Shown piece after piece: positions 1 to 8,772 of a stretch of DNA of 64,000 nucleotides. This DNA is from Nocardioides pantholopis. GTDB taxonomy: Bacteria; Actinomycetota; Actinomycetes; Propionibacteriales; Nocardioidaceae. Each line of letters begins with the position of its first letter. Positions within the stretch are counted from its first letter, which is position 1. The translations under genes and the position numbers were made by a program. The stretch spans positions 310,001 to 374,000 of the forward strand of contig NZ_CP033324.1 in NCBI RefSeq assembly GCF_003710085.1, given 5' to 3'. The notes below the pieces were generated by a model. It made no database searches. It was given only the letters and a program-made list of their open reading frames with translations, and was not told where the DNA came from.

Positions 1-2
1 AC

Positions 3-848
3 TTCGTGGCCAGGGCCGACCTGGGCTGGCTCCAGGAGCTGACCGCGCCGCGGGTCCGCCCGGTCTACTGGCGCCAGCTGGTCGACCAGCACGGCTGGAC
101 CGCGCAGGACCTCGAGCGGGCGCTCGCCGGCGTGGTCGAGAGTCTCACCGCGCGGCCGGACCAGACCCGGGAGCAGCTGCGCCAGGACCTCCGCGACCGG
201 GGGATCGTCGTCACCGGGCAGCCCCTGATGCTGCTGCTCGGCCTCGCCGAGACCGACCGCTTGGTCTGCAGCGGCCGGCCACTCGACGGCACCCACACCT
301 ACGCGCTGTTCGCGGACCGGGTGGGGACGGACACCCGGTTCGACCGGGACCAGGCCCTCGCCGACCTCGCGGCGCGCTACTTCACCGGGCACGGCCCGGC
401 CACCGCGCGCGACCTGGCCTACTGGGCGACGCTGTCGCTGGGCGACGTGCGCCGGGGCCTCGACGCGGCCCGGCACCTGCTGGCGTCCTTCGAGCACGAC
501 GGCCGCACGTTCTGGCACGCCCCGGACACCGCGGCGCCGCGCGGCGACCAGCGCCCGGCGGGCCACCTGCTGCAGATCCTCGACGAGACCTACCGCGGCT
601 ACCAGGACAGCCGGTGGGTGCTCGACGCCGAGGGGATCGTCCCGCGGGGCCGGGAGACGGCGATCGGGATGGCGATCGTCGACGCGCAGCTGGTGGGCCG
701 GATGCGGCGCCGGATCGGCGCCCGGGTCGCCTTCGAGGTCACGCCGCACCGGCCGCTGCGGCCGGTCGAGCTCGACGCCCTCGAGGCGGCCGCGGCGCGG
801 TACGGCGAGTTCCTGGGCCTGGACCACGAGCTGGTGCTGCCGGCCTGA
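3..848 (+). CDS. Winged helix DNA-binding domain protein (HTH_42/AlkZ-like), 5' end cut off by the window
   Basis: The reading frame is open from the first bases of the window, so the start lies upstream; a GTG at position 6 is probably internal. About 280 residues are visible. The fold is suggested by a repeated winged-helix pattern (ARYFTGHGPATARDLAYW near residue 125) and the tail segment LLQILDETYRGYQDSRWVLD, which resembles the closing part of the HTH_42 family. Some members of that family (AlkZ, YcaQ) are DNA glycosylases acting on crosslinks, but the diagnostic N-terminal part and its QxQ motif are not in view, so no activity is claimed. It ends 47 nt before the next gene, which has its own promoter. 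Family assignment is fairly safe; function is unknown. Confidence 0.7.
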   Translation, partial: FVARADLGWLQELTAPRVRPVYWRQLVDQHGWTAQDLERALAGVVESLTARPDQTREQLRQDLRDRGIVVTGQPLMLLLGLAETDRLVCSGRPLDGTHTYALFADRVGTDTRFDRDQALADLAARYFTGHGPATARDLAYWATLSLGDVRRGLDAARHLLASFEHDGRTFWHAPDTAAPRGDQRPAGHLLQILDETYRGYQDSRWVLDAEGIVPRGRETAIGMAIVDAQLVGRMRRRIGARVAFEVTPHRPLRPVELDALEAAAARYGEFLGLDHELVLPA

Positions 849-883
849 CCTCCGGCGCCGTCCGGACCGCGGCCCGCCCTCTC

Positions 884-889
884 TAGGCT
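884..889 (+). promoter_or_regulatory. -10 element (TAGGCT) for a leaderless methyltransferase mRNA
   Basis: TAGGCT lies 6 nt before the GTG start at 896, so transcription would begin at the start codon. No Shine-Dalgarno sequence is visible. The same layout recurs many times in this window. Confidence 0.6.
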
Positions 890-895
890 GACCCC

Positions 896-2371
896 GTGCC
901 CGACACCGACCTGCCTTCCCGTCTGCGCTCCGCCCTCCTGGCCGCCGACTTCACCTACGACGCGGTGGCCGAGGTGCTCGGTCCCCGGGCGCACGCCGCG
1001 CTCGGGCGCAACGAGACGACGCCCGGCCTGCGGCGTACCGCGGGCGGGTCGCCGCTGGAGACGCTGGTGCGGCTCTTCCTGCTCCAGACGCCGGTGCCGC
1101 TCGCGGCCGCGGAGTCGGCGCTGCCGGGGCTGGTCGACCGGCTGGCGGTCGAGGGCCTGGTCGAGCAGTCGGTCAGCGAGGTGGCGGCGCGCCTGGACGT
1201 GCGCCCCTACGCCACCGACGACCCCGCCCGGCCGCTGTGGGTGGTCAGCGACCTGACGCCCGGCCTGGACGGCGGGCCGGCACGGGTCGGCGCCCAGCAC
1301 GTGCTCGGCATCAGCCCCGCCTCCACCTCACTGGCCCAGCTGACCCTGCGCGACCGGGTCGGGAGCGCGCTCGACCTCGGGACCGGCTGCGGGGTCCAGG
1401 CGCTGCACCTGGCCGGGCACACCGACCGGGTGGTCGCGACCGACGTCAACCCCCGGGCGCTGCAGATGACCGGCTTCAACGCCGCCCTCAACGGCGTGGC
1501 CGACCGGGTGGACGTGCGCGACGGCTCGTTCTTCGAGCCGGTCCGCGGCGAGCAGTTCGACCTGATCGTCACCAACCCGCCGTTCGTGATCTCGCCCGCG
1601 ACCGGCGAGCGGCTGGTCTACCGCGACTCCGGCCTGCCCGGGGACCGGGTCGTGGAGGACATCGTCCGCGCGGCACCGGGCCACCTGGCCCCCGGCGGCT
1701 GGTGCCAGGTGCTGGCCAACTGGGTGATCACCCAGGGCCGGCCGTGGGAGGAGCGGCTGCTGCCGTGGGTCGCGGCGGACTGCGACGCGTTCGTGGTGCA
1801 GCGCGAGGTCCTGGACCCCGCGGCGTACGTCGAGCTGTGGCTCAAGGACTCCGGCCACCACGGCGGACCCGACTACGCCGCCCGCTACGACACCTGGCTC
1901 TCCTGGTTCGACGAGCAGCGCATCGAGGCGATCGGGTTCGGCTGGATCAACCTGCGGCGCAGCGGCGCCGAGGAGCCGGCCCGGGAGCTGCTGGAGTGGC
2001 CCTACGACGTCGAGCAGCCCATCGCGCCCGCCATCGGCGCGTGGGCCGACGCCGCCGACGCCCTGGCCGACGGGGTCGGTCCGGAGAGCCGCCTCGTGGT
2101 CCGCGCCGACGTCCAGCAGGAGTCCCTGTCCGCCCCCGGCGCGGAGGACCCCACGACGCTCGTGCTGCGCCAGCAGCGCGGGCTGCGCCGCGCCCGCACC
2201 GCCGACACCCTGACCGCCGGGCTGGTCGGCGCCTGCGACGGGGAGCTGTCGGTCGGCCAGATCCTCGACGCGCTCGCGCAGCTGCTGGAGCGCGACGCCG
2301 CGGAGACCCGGACGACGTACCTGCCGCTGGTGCGCGAGCTGGTCGCCGAGGGGTTCCTCGAGCCCGCCTGA
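896..2371 (+). CDS. Class I SAM-dependent methyltransferase with flanking actinobacterial domains
   Basis: 491 residues starting at a GTG placed right after a -10 box. The central part is a small-domain (MTS-type) methyltransferase: SAM motif I is LDLGTGCGVQ near residue 160 and the catalytic loop is NPPF near residue 226, the pattern of enzymes that methylate amide or exocyclic amino nitrogens (HemK/PrmC, RsmC and N6-adenine families). The N-terminal 140 residues (helical) and the C-terminal 140 residues are not part of the catalytic fold and match the architecture of actinobacterial proteins annotated as DUF7059 plus methyltransferase. The substrate cannot be read from sequence; rRNA or a protein glutamine are the usual options for NPPF enzymes. 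It stands alone, with topA downstream on its own promoter. Confidence 0.8.
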   Translation: MPDTDLPSRLRSALLAADFTYDAVAEVLGPRAHAALGRNETTPGLRRTAGGSPLETLVRLFLLQTPVPLAAAESALPGLVDRLAVEGLVEQSVSEVAARLDVRPYATDDPARPLWVVSDLTPGLDGGPARVGAQHVLGISPASTSLAQLTLRDRVGSALDLGTGCGVQALHLAGHTDRVVATDVNPRALQMTGFNAALNGVADRVDVRDGSFFEPVRGEQFDLIVTNPPFVISPATGERLVYRDSGLPGDRVVEDIVRAAPGHLAPGGWCQVLANWVITQGRPWEERLLPWVAADCDAFVVQREVLDPAAYVELWLKDSGHHGGPDYAARYDTWLSWFDEQRIEAIGFGWINLRRSGAEEPARELLEWPYDVEQPIAPAIGAWADAADALADGVGPESRLVVRADVQQESLSAPGAEDPTTLVLRQQRGLRRARTADTLTAGLVGACDGELSVGQILDALAQLLERDAAETRTTYLPLVRELVAEGFLEPA

Positions 2372-2429
2372 GCCGGCCCCGGACGGCCCACCGGCGGCGT
2401 GCGGGCCGGAGGTGCTCGTGGGCACGCGC

Positions 2430-2435
2430 TACCGT
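2430..2435 (+). promoter_or_regulatory. Probable topA -10 element (TACCGT)
   Basis: TACCGT sits about 75 nt before the chosen topA start. It would give a 5' leader of roughly 65 nt that contains a purine-rich ribosome-binding site (GGGAGAAAG at about 2494-2502). Confidence 0.4.
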
Positions 2436-2509
2436 GAGCCGCCGTGGGCCCGCACGGGGTCCCGCCCACCGCGGCGACACAGCGGCAACCGCAGGGAGAA
2501 AGAGCAGCA

Positions 2510-5242
2510 GTGGCACACAAGTTGGTGATCGTCGAGTCTCCGGCGAAGGCTCAGAAGATCGGGGGCTTCCTCGGCAAGGGGTACGTCGTCGAGTCCTCCG
2601 TCGGTCACATCCGCGACCTCCCGCAGAGCGCTGCCGACACCCCCGCGAAGATCAAGGACAAGCCGTGGGGCCGGCTGGCGGTCGACGTCGACCACGGCTT
2701 CGAGCCCTACTACGTCGTGCCGCGGCGCCAGAAGGACCAGGTCAAGAAGCTCAAGTCGCTGCTCAAGGACGCCGACGAGCTCTTCCTGGCCACCGATGAG
2801 GACCGCGAGGGCGAGGCCATCGCCTGGCACCTGCTCGACGAGCTGAAGCCGAAGGGCATCCCGGTCAAGCGGATGGTCTTCCACGAGATCACCGAGCCCG
2901 CGATCCTCGCGGCCGCGGAGAACCCCCGCGACCTCGACATGGACCTCGTCGAGGCCCAGGAGGCGCGCCGGATCCTGGACCGGCTCTACGGCTACGAGGT
3001 CTCCCCGGTGCTGTGGAAGAAGGTCATGTCCGGCCTCTCCGCCGGCCGCGTGCAGTCGGTGGCGACCCGGCTGGTCGTCGACCGCGAGCGCGAGCGGATG
3101 AAGTTCAAGGTCGCCTCCTACTGGGACCTCGAGGGCACCTTCGACGCCGGCAGCAAGCACGACCAGCGGATGTTCCCGGCCCGGCTGCACACCGTCGACG
3201 GCGCCCGGGTGGCCCGCGGCGGCGACTTCGGCCCCGACGGGCTGCTGAAGGCCTCCTCCGACGGCAAGGTCGTGCACCTCGACCGCACCCGGGCCGAGGG
3301 CCTGGTGGCGGCGCTGGAGACCTCGACCTACGAGGTGCGCTCGGTCGAGTCCAAGCCGTACCGCCGCAGCCCGTACGCGCCGTTCCGGACGACGACCATG
3401 CAGCAGGAGGCCAGCCGCAAGCTCGGCATGAGCGCCGCGACCGCGATGTCGGTCGCCCAGCGGCTCTACGAGAACGGCTTCATCACCTACATGCGTACCG
3501 ACTCCTCCACGCTCTCGGGCGCGGCGATCGAGGCGGCGCGCAGCCAGGTCCGCGAGCTCTACGGCTCGGAGTACCTGCCGGACAAGCCGCGCACCTACGC
3601 CTCCAAGGTCAAGAACGCCCAGGAGGCGCACGAGGCGATCCGCCCGGCCGGCGACACCTTCCGGACCCCGGCCCAGACCGGGCTGCGCGGCGAGCAGTTC
3701 CGCCTCTACGAGCTGATCTGGATGCGCACGGTCGCCTCCCAGATGAAGGACGCGGTCGGCAACACCGTCACGATCCGCCTCGGCGGGACCGCCGCCACCG
3801 GCGAGGACGTCGTGTTCACGACCAGCGGCCGCACGATCACCTTCCACGGCTTCCTCAAGGCCTACGTCGAGGGCACCGACGACGCGTCGGCCGCCAAGGA
3901 CGACGCCGAGACCCGGGTGCCCGCGCTGGTCCAGGGCGAGGCCGTCTCGGCCGCCTCGATCAGCGCGAACGGCCACGAGACCAAGCCGCCGGCGCGCTAC
4001 ACCGAGGCCACGCTGGTCAAGGAGCTGGAGGAGCGCGAGATCGGGCGCCCCTCGACGTACGCCGCGATCATCAAGACCATCACCGACCGCGGCTACGTCT
4101 ACAAGAAGGGCAACGCGCTGGTGCCGGCGTGGCTGGCCTTCTCGGTCACCCGGCTGCTCGAGGAGCACTTCCCGCGGCAGATCTCCTATGAGTTCACCGC
4201 CGAGATGGAGGGTGTCCTCGACGCGATCGCGGCGGGTCGCAAGGACCGCAACACCGAGCTCGCCGAGTTCTACTTCGGCTCCGGCGACGTGGACGGGCTC
4301 AAGAAGCTCGTCGACGAGCTGGGCGAGATCGACGCCCGGGAGCTGGCGACGTTCCCGGTCGGCGGGCCCGACTCCGGCATCAACCTGCGGGTGGGTCGCT
4401 ACGGGCCCTACCTCGAGGGCCCCGACGAGGACGGCAACCCGATCGGCAAGCGCGCCAACGTGCCCGACGACCTGCCTCCCGACGAGCTGACCCTGGAGAA
4501 GGCCAAGGAGCTGTTCGAGAACCCGGCCGGCGAGGAGATCGAGCTCGGCGTGCACCCGGAGACCGGTCTGCGGGTCGTGGCGAAGAACGGCCGCTTCGGC
4601 CCCTACGTCACCGAGCTGCTGCCGGAGGACGCGCCGAAGAGCGCCAAGCCCCGCACCGGGTCGCTGTTCGCGTCGATGTCGCTGGACACCGTCTCTCTCG
4701 AGGACGCCGTCAAGCTGCTCTCGCTGCCTCGGGTGGTCGGCACCACCGAGGACGGCGAGGAGATCACCGCGCAGAACGGCCGCTACGGGCCGTACCTGAA
4801 GAAGGGCACCGACTCCCGCTCGCTGGCCAGCGAGGAGCAGCTCTTCACGGTCACGCTCGACGAGGCGCTGAAGATCTACGCCCAGCCCAAGCAGCGCGGC
4901 CGCGCCGCCGCGGCGCCGCCGCTCAAGGAGCTCGGCAACGACCCGGTCTCCGGGCAGCCGGTCGTGGTCAAGTCCGGCCGCTTCGGCGAGTACGTCACCG
5001 ACGGTGAGTACAACGCCACGCTGCGCAAGGACGACTCGGTCGAGTCGATCACGCTGGAGCGGGCCGCCGAGCTGCTCGCCGACCGCCGCGAGCGGGGCCC
5101 GGCGAAGAAGACCGCGAAGAAGGCGGCCAAGAAGACCACCGCGAAGAAGACCACCGCCAAGAAGACGACGGCGGCGAAGAAGACCACCGCGAAGAAGACC
5201 ACCAAGAAGGCCCCGGCGAAGGCCGCGGCCAAGAAGTCCTGA
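2510..5242 (+). CDS. topA: DNA topoisomerase I (type IA) with lysine-rich tail
   Basis: Relaxes negatively supercoiled DNA by transient single-strand cleavage. The GTG at 2510 is chosen because GGGAGAAAG lies 7-8 nt upstream and the protein then opens directly into the TOPRIM domain (VIVESPAKAQKIGGFLGKGY); an in-frame GTG at 2444 would add 22 unlikely residues. The TOPRIM acidic motif is ATDEDREGEAIAWHL, and the catalytic tyrosine is Tyr327 in ITYMRTDSS. After the core come four short C-terminal repeats with the pattern GRxGPY or GRFGEY. The last 45 or so residues are an alternating Lys/Thr/Ala run, typical of actinobacterial TopA, that binds DNA and supports processivity. 910 residues matches the family. 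A hairpin follows the stop. Confidence 0.97.
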   Translation: MAHKLVIVESPAKAQKIGGFLGKGYVVESSVGHIRDLPQSAADTPAKIKDKPWGRLAVDVDHGFEPYYVVPRRQKDQVKKLKSLLKDADELFLATDEDREGEAIAWHLLDELKPKGIPVKRMVFHEITEPAILAAAENPRDLDMDLVEAQEARRILDRLYGYEVSPVLWKKVMSGLSAGRVQSVATRLVVDRERERMKFKVASYWDLEGTFDAGSKHDQRMFPARLHTVDGARVARGGDFGPDGLLKASSDGKVVHLDRTRAEGLVAALETSTYEVRSVESKPYRRSPYAPFRTTTMQQEASRKLGMSAATAMSVAQRLYENGFITYMRTDSSTLSGAAIEAARSQVRELYGSEYLPDKPRTYASKVKNAQEAHEAIRPAGDTFRTPAQTGLRGEQFRLYELIWMRTVASQMKDAVGNTVTIRLGGTAATGEDVVFTTSGRTITFHGFLKAYVEGTDDASAAKDDAETRVPALVQGEAVSAASISANGHETKPPARYTEATLVKELEEREIGRPSTYAAIIKTITDRGYVYKKGNALVPAWLAFSVTRLLEEHFPRQISYEFTAEMEGVLDAIAAGRKDRNTELAEFYFGSGDVDGLKKLVDELGEIDARELATFPVGGPDSGINLRVGRYGPYLEGPDEDGNPIGKRANVPDDLPPDELTLEKAKELFENPAGEEIELGVHPETGLRVVAKNGRFGPYVTELLPEDAPKSAKPRTGSLFASMSLDTVSLEDAVKLLSLPRVVGTTEDGEEITAQNGRYGPYLKKGTDSRSLASEEQLFTVTLDEALKIYAQPKQRGRAAAAPPLKELGNDPVSGQPVVVKSGRFGEYVTDGEYNATLRKDDSVESITLERAAELLADRRERGPAKKTAKKAAKKTTAKKTTAKKTTAAKKTTAKKTTKKAPAKAAAKKS

Positions 5243-5251
5243 CGCCGTCGG

Positions 5252-5275
5252 CGGCCGGCCGCCCTCGGCCGGCCG
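5252..5275 (+). terminator. GC-rich hairpin after topA
   Basis: A perfect 10-bp stem (CGGCCGGCCG on both arms) closes a CCCT loop ten bases after the topA stop. There is no U-tract, as is usual for actinobacterial terminators. Confidence 0.5.
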
Positions 5276-5294
5276 GGCCGTCGGAGCCGACGCT

Positions 5295-5300
5295 TAGGGT
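5295..5300 (+). promoter_or_regulatory. -10 element (TAGGGT) for leaderless tmk
   Basis: TAGGGT lies 6 nt before the tmk GTG at 5307, predicting a transcript that starts at the start codon and covers tmk, holB and the hydrolase. Confidence 0.6.
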
Positions 5301-5306
5301 TGCCCC

Positions 5307-5975
5307 GTGATCAGTCCCGGTGTGTACGCCTCCTCCGGTGTCTTCGTCTCCTTCGAGGGCGGCGAGGGCTCGGGCAAGTCGACCCAGTCCCGGCTGCTGG
5401 GCGACTGGCTGCGGGGGGAGGGCTACGCGGCGCACCTGACCTTCGAGCCCGGCGACACCCCGGTCGGCAAGGAGCTGCGCCGGATCGTGCTCAGCCCGGC
5501 CACCGGGGTGCTCAGCGACCGCACCGAGGTGCTGCTCTACGCCGCCGACAAGGCCGAGCACGTCGACACGGTCGTGCGGCCGGCGCTGGCGCGCGGTGCG
5601 GTCGTGGTCACCGACCGCTACGTCGACTCGATGCTGGCCTACCAGGGCGCCGGGCGGGCGCTCGACCCCGCCGACGTGGCCGAGGTCGAGCGGGTCGCCC
5701 GGTGGGCGACCGGCGACCTGCGCCCGCACCTGACGGTGCTGCTCGACCTGGAGCCGACCGAGGGCCTGGGCCGCTTCGAGGACCGCGACCGGATGGAGGG
5801 CGAGTCCCTGGAGTTCCACCAGCGGGTGCGCGCCGCCTTCCTCGAGCTGGCCGCCGCCGACCCCGAGCACTACCTCGTGCTGGACGCCCGGTCCCCGATC
5901 GAGCAGATCGCTGCCGCCGTCCGCGCCCGTGTCGGCACCCTGCTGGCCGGGGCCACCCGCGGAGGTCAGCGGTGA
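5307..5975 (+). CDS. tmk: Thymidylate kinase
   Basis: Phosphorylates dTMP to dTDP in the cytoplasm for DNA synthesis. The 222-residue protein has the P-loop GGEGSGKST (residues 18-26), the DRx motif in VVTDRYVDSMLAYQGAGR, and a LID region around EDRDRMEGESLEFHQRVR. Length and motif order are those of bacterial dTMP kinases. Start GTG 5307 is fixed by the leaderless promoter just upstream; an alternative GTG at 5319 is less likely. The stop overlaps the holB start in a GTGA, so the two are translationally coupled, a common tmk-holB pairing. Confidence 0.95.
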   Translation: MISPGVYASSGVFVSFEGGEGSGKSTQSRLLGDWLRGEGYAAHLTFEPGDTPVGKELRRIVLSPATGVLSDRTEVLLYAADKAEHVDTVVRPALARGAVVVTDRYVDSMLAYQGAGRALDPADVAEVERVARWATGDLRPHLTVLLDLEPTEGLGRFEDRDRMEGESLEFHQRVRAAFLELAAADPEHYLVLDARSPIEQIAAAVRARVGTLLAGATRGGQR

Positions 5976-7159
5976 GCGCCGCGGTCGCGGCCCCCGTGCC
6001 GAGCGTCTGGGACCAGCTCGTCGGCCAGCGCCGGGCCGCGCAGGCGCTGCGCGACGCCGCGGCCGGCCGCGGCATGAGCCATGCCTGGCTGTTCACCGGG
6101 CCGCCCGGCTCCGGGCGGTCCAACGCCGCCGTCGCGTTCGCCGCGGCGCTGCAGTGCGAGCGCACCCCCGAGGAGCCCGGCTGCGGGCACTGCCACTCGT
6201 GCCGGACCGTGCTGAGCGGCTCGCACGCCGACGTGAAGCGGGTCAGCACCTCCGGCCTCTCCCTCAAGGTGGATCTGGTGCGCGACCTGGTGCGCTCCTC
6301 GGCACTGACCCCGGTCGGGCGCGGCTGGCAGATCATCGTGGTCGAGGACGCCGACCGGCTCACCGAGAAGGCCGTCAACGCCCTGCTCAAGGCCATCGAG
6401 GAGCCCGCCCCGCGCACCGTGTGGATGCTCTGCGCGCCCACGGTCGAGGACGTGCTGCCCACGGTCCGCTCGCGGTGCCGGCTGGTCACGCTGACGACCC
6501 CCGGACCCGACGACGTCGCGGACTTCCTGGTCCGCATCGACGGCGTCGACCCCGCGCTGGCCGCGCATGCAGCCCGCGCCAGCCAGGGCCACATCGGCCG
6601 GGCCCGGGCGCTGGCCCGCGACCCCGCCACCCGCCAGCGGCGCAGCGAGGTCGTGGCGATGCCCGCCCGGCTCACCTCGCTGGGGGCGGCGATGCGCTTC
6701 GCCAGCCGGCTCGCCGAGGTCAGCAAGGACGAGGCCGAGCAGCTCACCGGCGACCTCGACGCCCGGGAGAAGGCCGAGCTGGACACGGCGTACGGCGTCG
6801 TCGAGCGGGGCCGCCGCCCCCGCGAGTACGCCCCCGCGCTCGCCGAGCTGACCAAGGAGCAGAAGTCGCGGGCCAAGCGGCGGGTGCTCGACGTCGTCGA
6901 CCGCGCGCTGATGGACCTCGTGTCGGTCTACCGCGACGCGATCGCGCTCGCCACCGGCGCCCCCGGGCCGCTGGTCAACGAGGAGATCCGTGCCGACGTG
7001 CAGGCGGTTGTGGCCAGCTCCAGCCCCGAGCTGAACCTGCGCCGGATCGGGTGGATCTTCGAGGCGCGCGAGCAGATGCTCGACTTCAACGTGCCCGTCG
7101 CGCTCGCGCTGGAGTCGATGATGGTCGCGCTGCTCGCCCCGGAAGCGGTGGGCCGGTGA
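5972..7159 (+). CDS. holB: DNA polymerase III delta-prime subunit
   Basis: Part of the clamp loader that opens the beta ring at primed sites. 395 residues from GTG 5972, with GGAGG 6 nt upstream and a 4-nt overlap with tmk. The AAA+ core shows the P-loop position as GPPGSGRS, a zinc-binding cysteine cluster (CGHCHSC near residue 75), VVEDADRL as Walker B region and the RSRC motif (SRC) that supplies the arginine finger. The P-loop lysine is replaced by arginine, in line with delta-prime not being a hydrolysing subunit in well-studied bacteria. The C-terminal collar domain follows. It overlaps the downstream hydrolase by GTGA. Confidence 0.93.
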   Translation: MSAAVAAPVPSVWDQLVGQRRAAQALRDAAAGRGMSHAWLFTGPPGSGRSNAAVAFAAALQCERTPEEPGCGHCHSCRTVLSGSHADVKRVSTSGLSLKVDLVRDLVRSSALTPVGRGWQIIVVEDADRLTEKAVNALLKAIEEPAPRTVWMLCAPTVEDVLPTVRSRCRLVTLTTPGPDDVADFLVRIDGVDPALAAHAARASQGHIGRARALARDPATRQRRSEVVAMPARLTSLGAAMRFASRLAEVSKDEAEQLTGDLDAREKAELDTAYGVVERGRRPREYAPALAELTKEQKSRAKRRVLDVVDRALMDLVSVYRDAIALATGAPGPLVNEEIRADVQAVVASSSPELNLRRIGWIFEAREQMLDFNVPVALALESMMVALLAPEAVGR

Positions 7160-8730
7160 AGCCCGCTGTCGTCCGGGTCGTCGTGGTCGTGATCGTCCTG
7201 GCCCTGGTCCTCGCGGCGGTCGGCGTCGCGATCACCGCGCTGGTCTCCGGGCCCGGCGAGGAGAGCGGCGAGGGCCCCTGGAGCCCCGCGCCCACCGGCA
7301 CGGCCGAGCCCGGCGCGACCGACGCGCCGACGCCGGCGCTGGCGACGTACTACGACCAGCAGCTCGACTGGGAGCGCTGTCGCGAGGACTTCGAGTGCGC
7401 CACGCTCACGGTGCCGCTGGACTACGCCGACCCGGGCGGTCGCACCATCGAGCTGGCGCTGCTCAAGGACCCCGCGGCCGCGCCCGACCGGCGCCTGGGC
7501 TCGCTGGTGGTGAACCCCGGCGGCCCCGGCGCCGCCGGCACCGACTACGCCGAGGCGGCGAGCGGCCAGTTCAGCCCCGCCGTGACCGAGCACTACGACG
7601 TGGTCGGGTTCGACCCGCGCGGCACCGGCGCGAGCGCCCCGGTGGACTGCCTCACCGACGACGAGCTCGACGAGTACCTCGCCGCCGACCCCGCACCGGA
7701 CACCGACGCGGAGGTCCGGCGCACCATCGAGCTGGCGTCGGCCTTCGGCCGCGGCTGCGCGGAGCGCTCCGGGGAGGTCGCGGCGCACGTGTCCACGGTC
7801 GAGACGGTCCGCGACCTCGACGTGCTCCGGGCCGCGCTGGGCGAGGCCGAGCTGGCCTACCTCGGCGCGTCGTACGGCACCCAGATCGGGGCGACCTACG
7901 CCGAGCTGTTCCCCCAGCGCGTGGGCCGGCTGGTCCTCGACGGCGCGGTCGACGTCTCGCTCGACGCCCGCGGCCAGGCACTGGGCCAGGCGCGCGGCTT
8001 CGAGACAGCGCTGCGCTCCTACGTCCGCGACTGCGTCGGCCGCGGACCCGAGGGCTGCTTCCTGGGCTACACGGTGGAGGAGGGCCTCGCGACCATCGCC
8101 GGCCTGCTCGACGACATCGACCGCGAGCCGCTGTCGTCCTCCGACGGCCGGGAGCTCGCCGTCGGCGACGCGTTCCTCGGCCTGGTGACGCCGCTGTACG
8201 TGCGCGAGTACTGGGACCTGCTGGACCGCGGCCTGGAGATGGCGCTCGACGGCGACGGGACCGTGCTGATGCTGATGGCCGACGCCTACGCCTCCCGCGG
8301 CCCGGAGGGCTACCTCAACAACAGCTCCGAGGCGATCGTGGCGATCAACTGCCTCGACGACCCCGGCTCCGTGCCCGCGGACCGGATCCCGCAGGAGTAC
8401 GCCGCCTTCGAGAAGGCCTCCCCGACGCTCGGGCGGGTCTTCGCCTGGGGCCTGGTCGGGTGCGCCGACTACCCGCTGCGGGCCAGCGAGCCGGCGCCGC
8501 AGGTGCGCGGCGCGGGCGCGGCGCCGATCCTGGTCGTCGGCACCACCCGCGACCCGGCCACGCCGTACGCCTGGGCCGAGGCGCTGGCCGACCAGCTGGA
8601 GTCGGGGGTGCTGGTCACCCGCGACGGCGACGGCCACACCGGCTACGGCGCCGGCAACGACTGCGTCGACGCCGCCGTGGACGCCTACCTGCTCGAGGGC
8701 ACGGTGCCCGAGGACGGCCTGCGCTGCTGA
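7156..8730 (+). CDS. Exported alpha/beta hydrolase, tripeptidyl-aminopeptidase (TAP) type
   Basis: 524 residues from GTG 7156, overlapping the holB stop by 4 nt. The N-terminus is a long hydrophobic stretch (about residues 5-32) after two basic residues, so the enzyme is secreted or membrane-tethered; a Pro/Thr/Gly-rich linker follows. The hydrolase domain carries NPGGPGAAG (oxyanion region), FDPRGTGAS and the nucleophile elbow GASYG with Ser239. The likely triad partners are Asp466 in TTRDPATP and His494 in GDGHTGYG, within a C-terminal TAP-like domain. Related Streptomyces enzymes (SlpD/SlpE, TAP) cleave peptides from protein N-termini; the substrate here is unknown. The operon position behind holB is conserved in relatives but says little about its role. 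Confidence 0.85.
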   Translation: MKPAVVRVVVVVIVLALVLAAVGVAITALVSGPGEESGEGPWSPAPTGTAEPGATDAPTPALATYYDQQLDWERCREDFECATLTVPLDYADPGGRTIELALLKDPAAAPDRRLGSLVVNPGGPGAAGTDYAEAASGQFSPAVTEHYDVVGFDPRGTGASAPVDCLTDDELDEYLAADPAPDTDAEVRRTIELASAFGRGCAERSGEVAAHVSTVETVRDLDVLRAALGEAELAYLGASYGTQIGATYAELFPQRVGRLVLDGAVDVSLDARGQALGQARGFETALRSYVRDCVGRGPEGCFLGYTVEEGLATIAGLLDDIDREPLSSSDGRELAVGDAFLGLVTPLYVREYWDLLDRGLEMALDGDGTVLMLMADAYASRGPEGYLNNSSEAIVAINCLDDPGSVPADRIPQEYAAFEKASPTLGRVFAWGLVGCADYPLRASEPAPQVRGAGAAPILVVGTTRDPATPYAWAEALADQLESGVLVTRDGDGHTGYGAGNDCVDAAVDAYLLEGTVPEDGLRC

Positions 8731-8772
8731 GACCGGCTGGCCGATCGCGGGCCTGCCGTGCCTACTGCCGGC

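Noticed and set aside
2444..2509. Upstream topA start at GTG 2444
   Set aside because: Adds 22 residues before the TOPRIM domain with no homology pattern; GTG 2510 has a good ribosome-binding site.
1237..2799. Frame 520 residues long overlapping the methyltransferase
   Set aside because: Arg/Pro/Ala-rich with no domain pattern; a shadow of the methyltransferase and topA.
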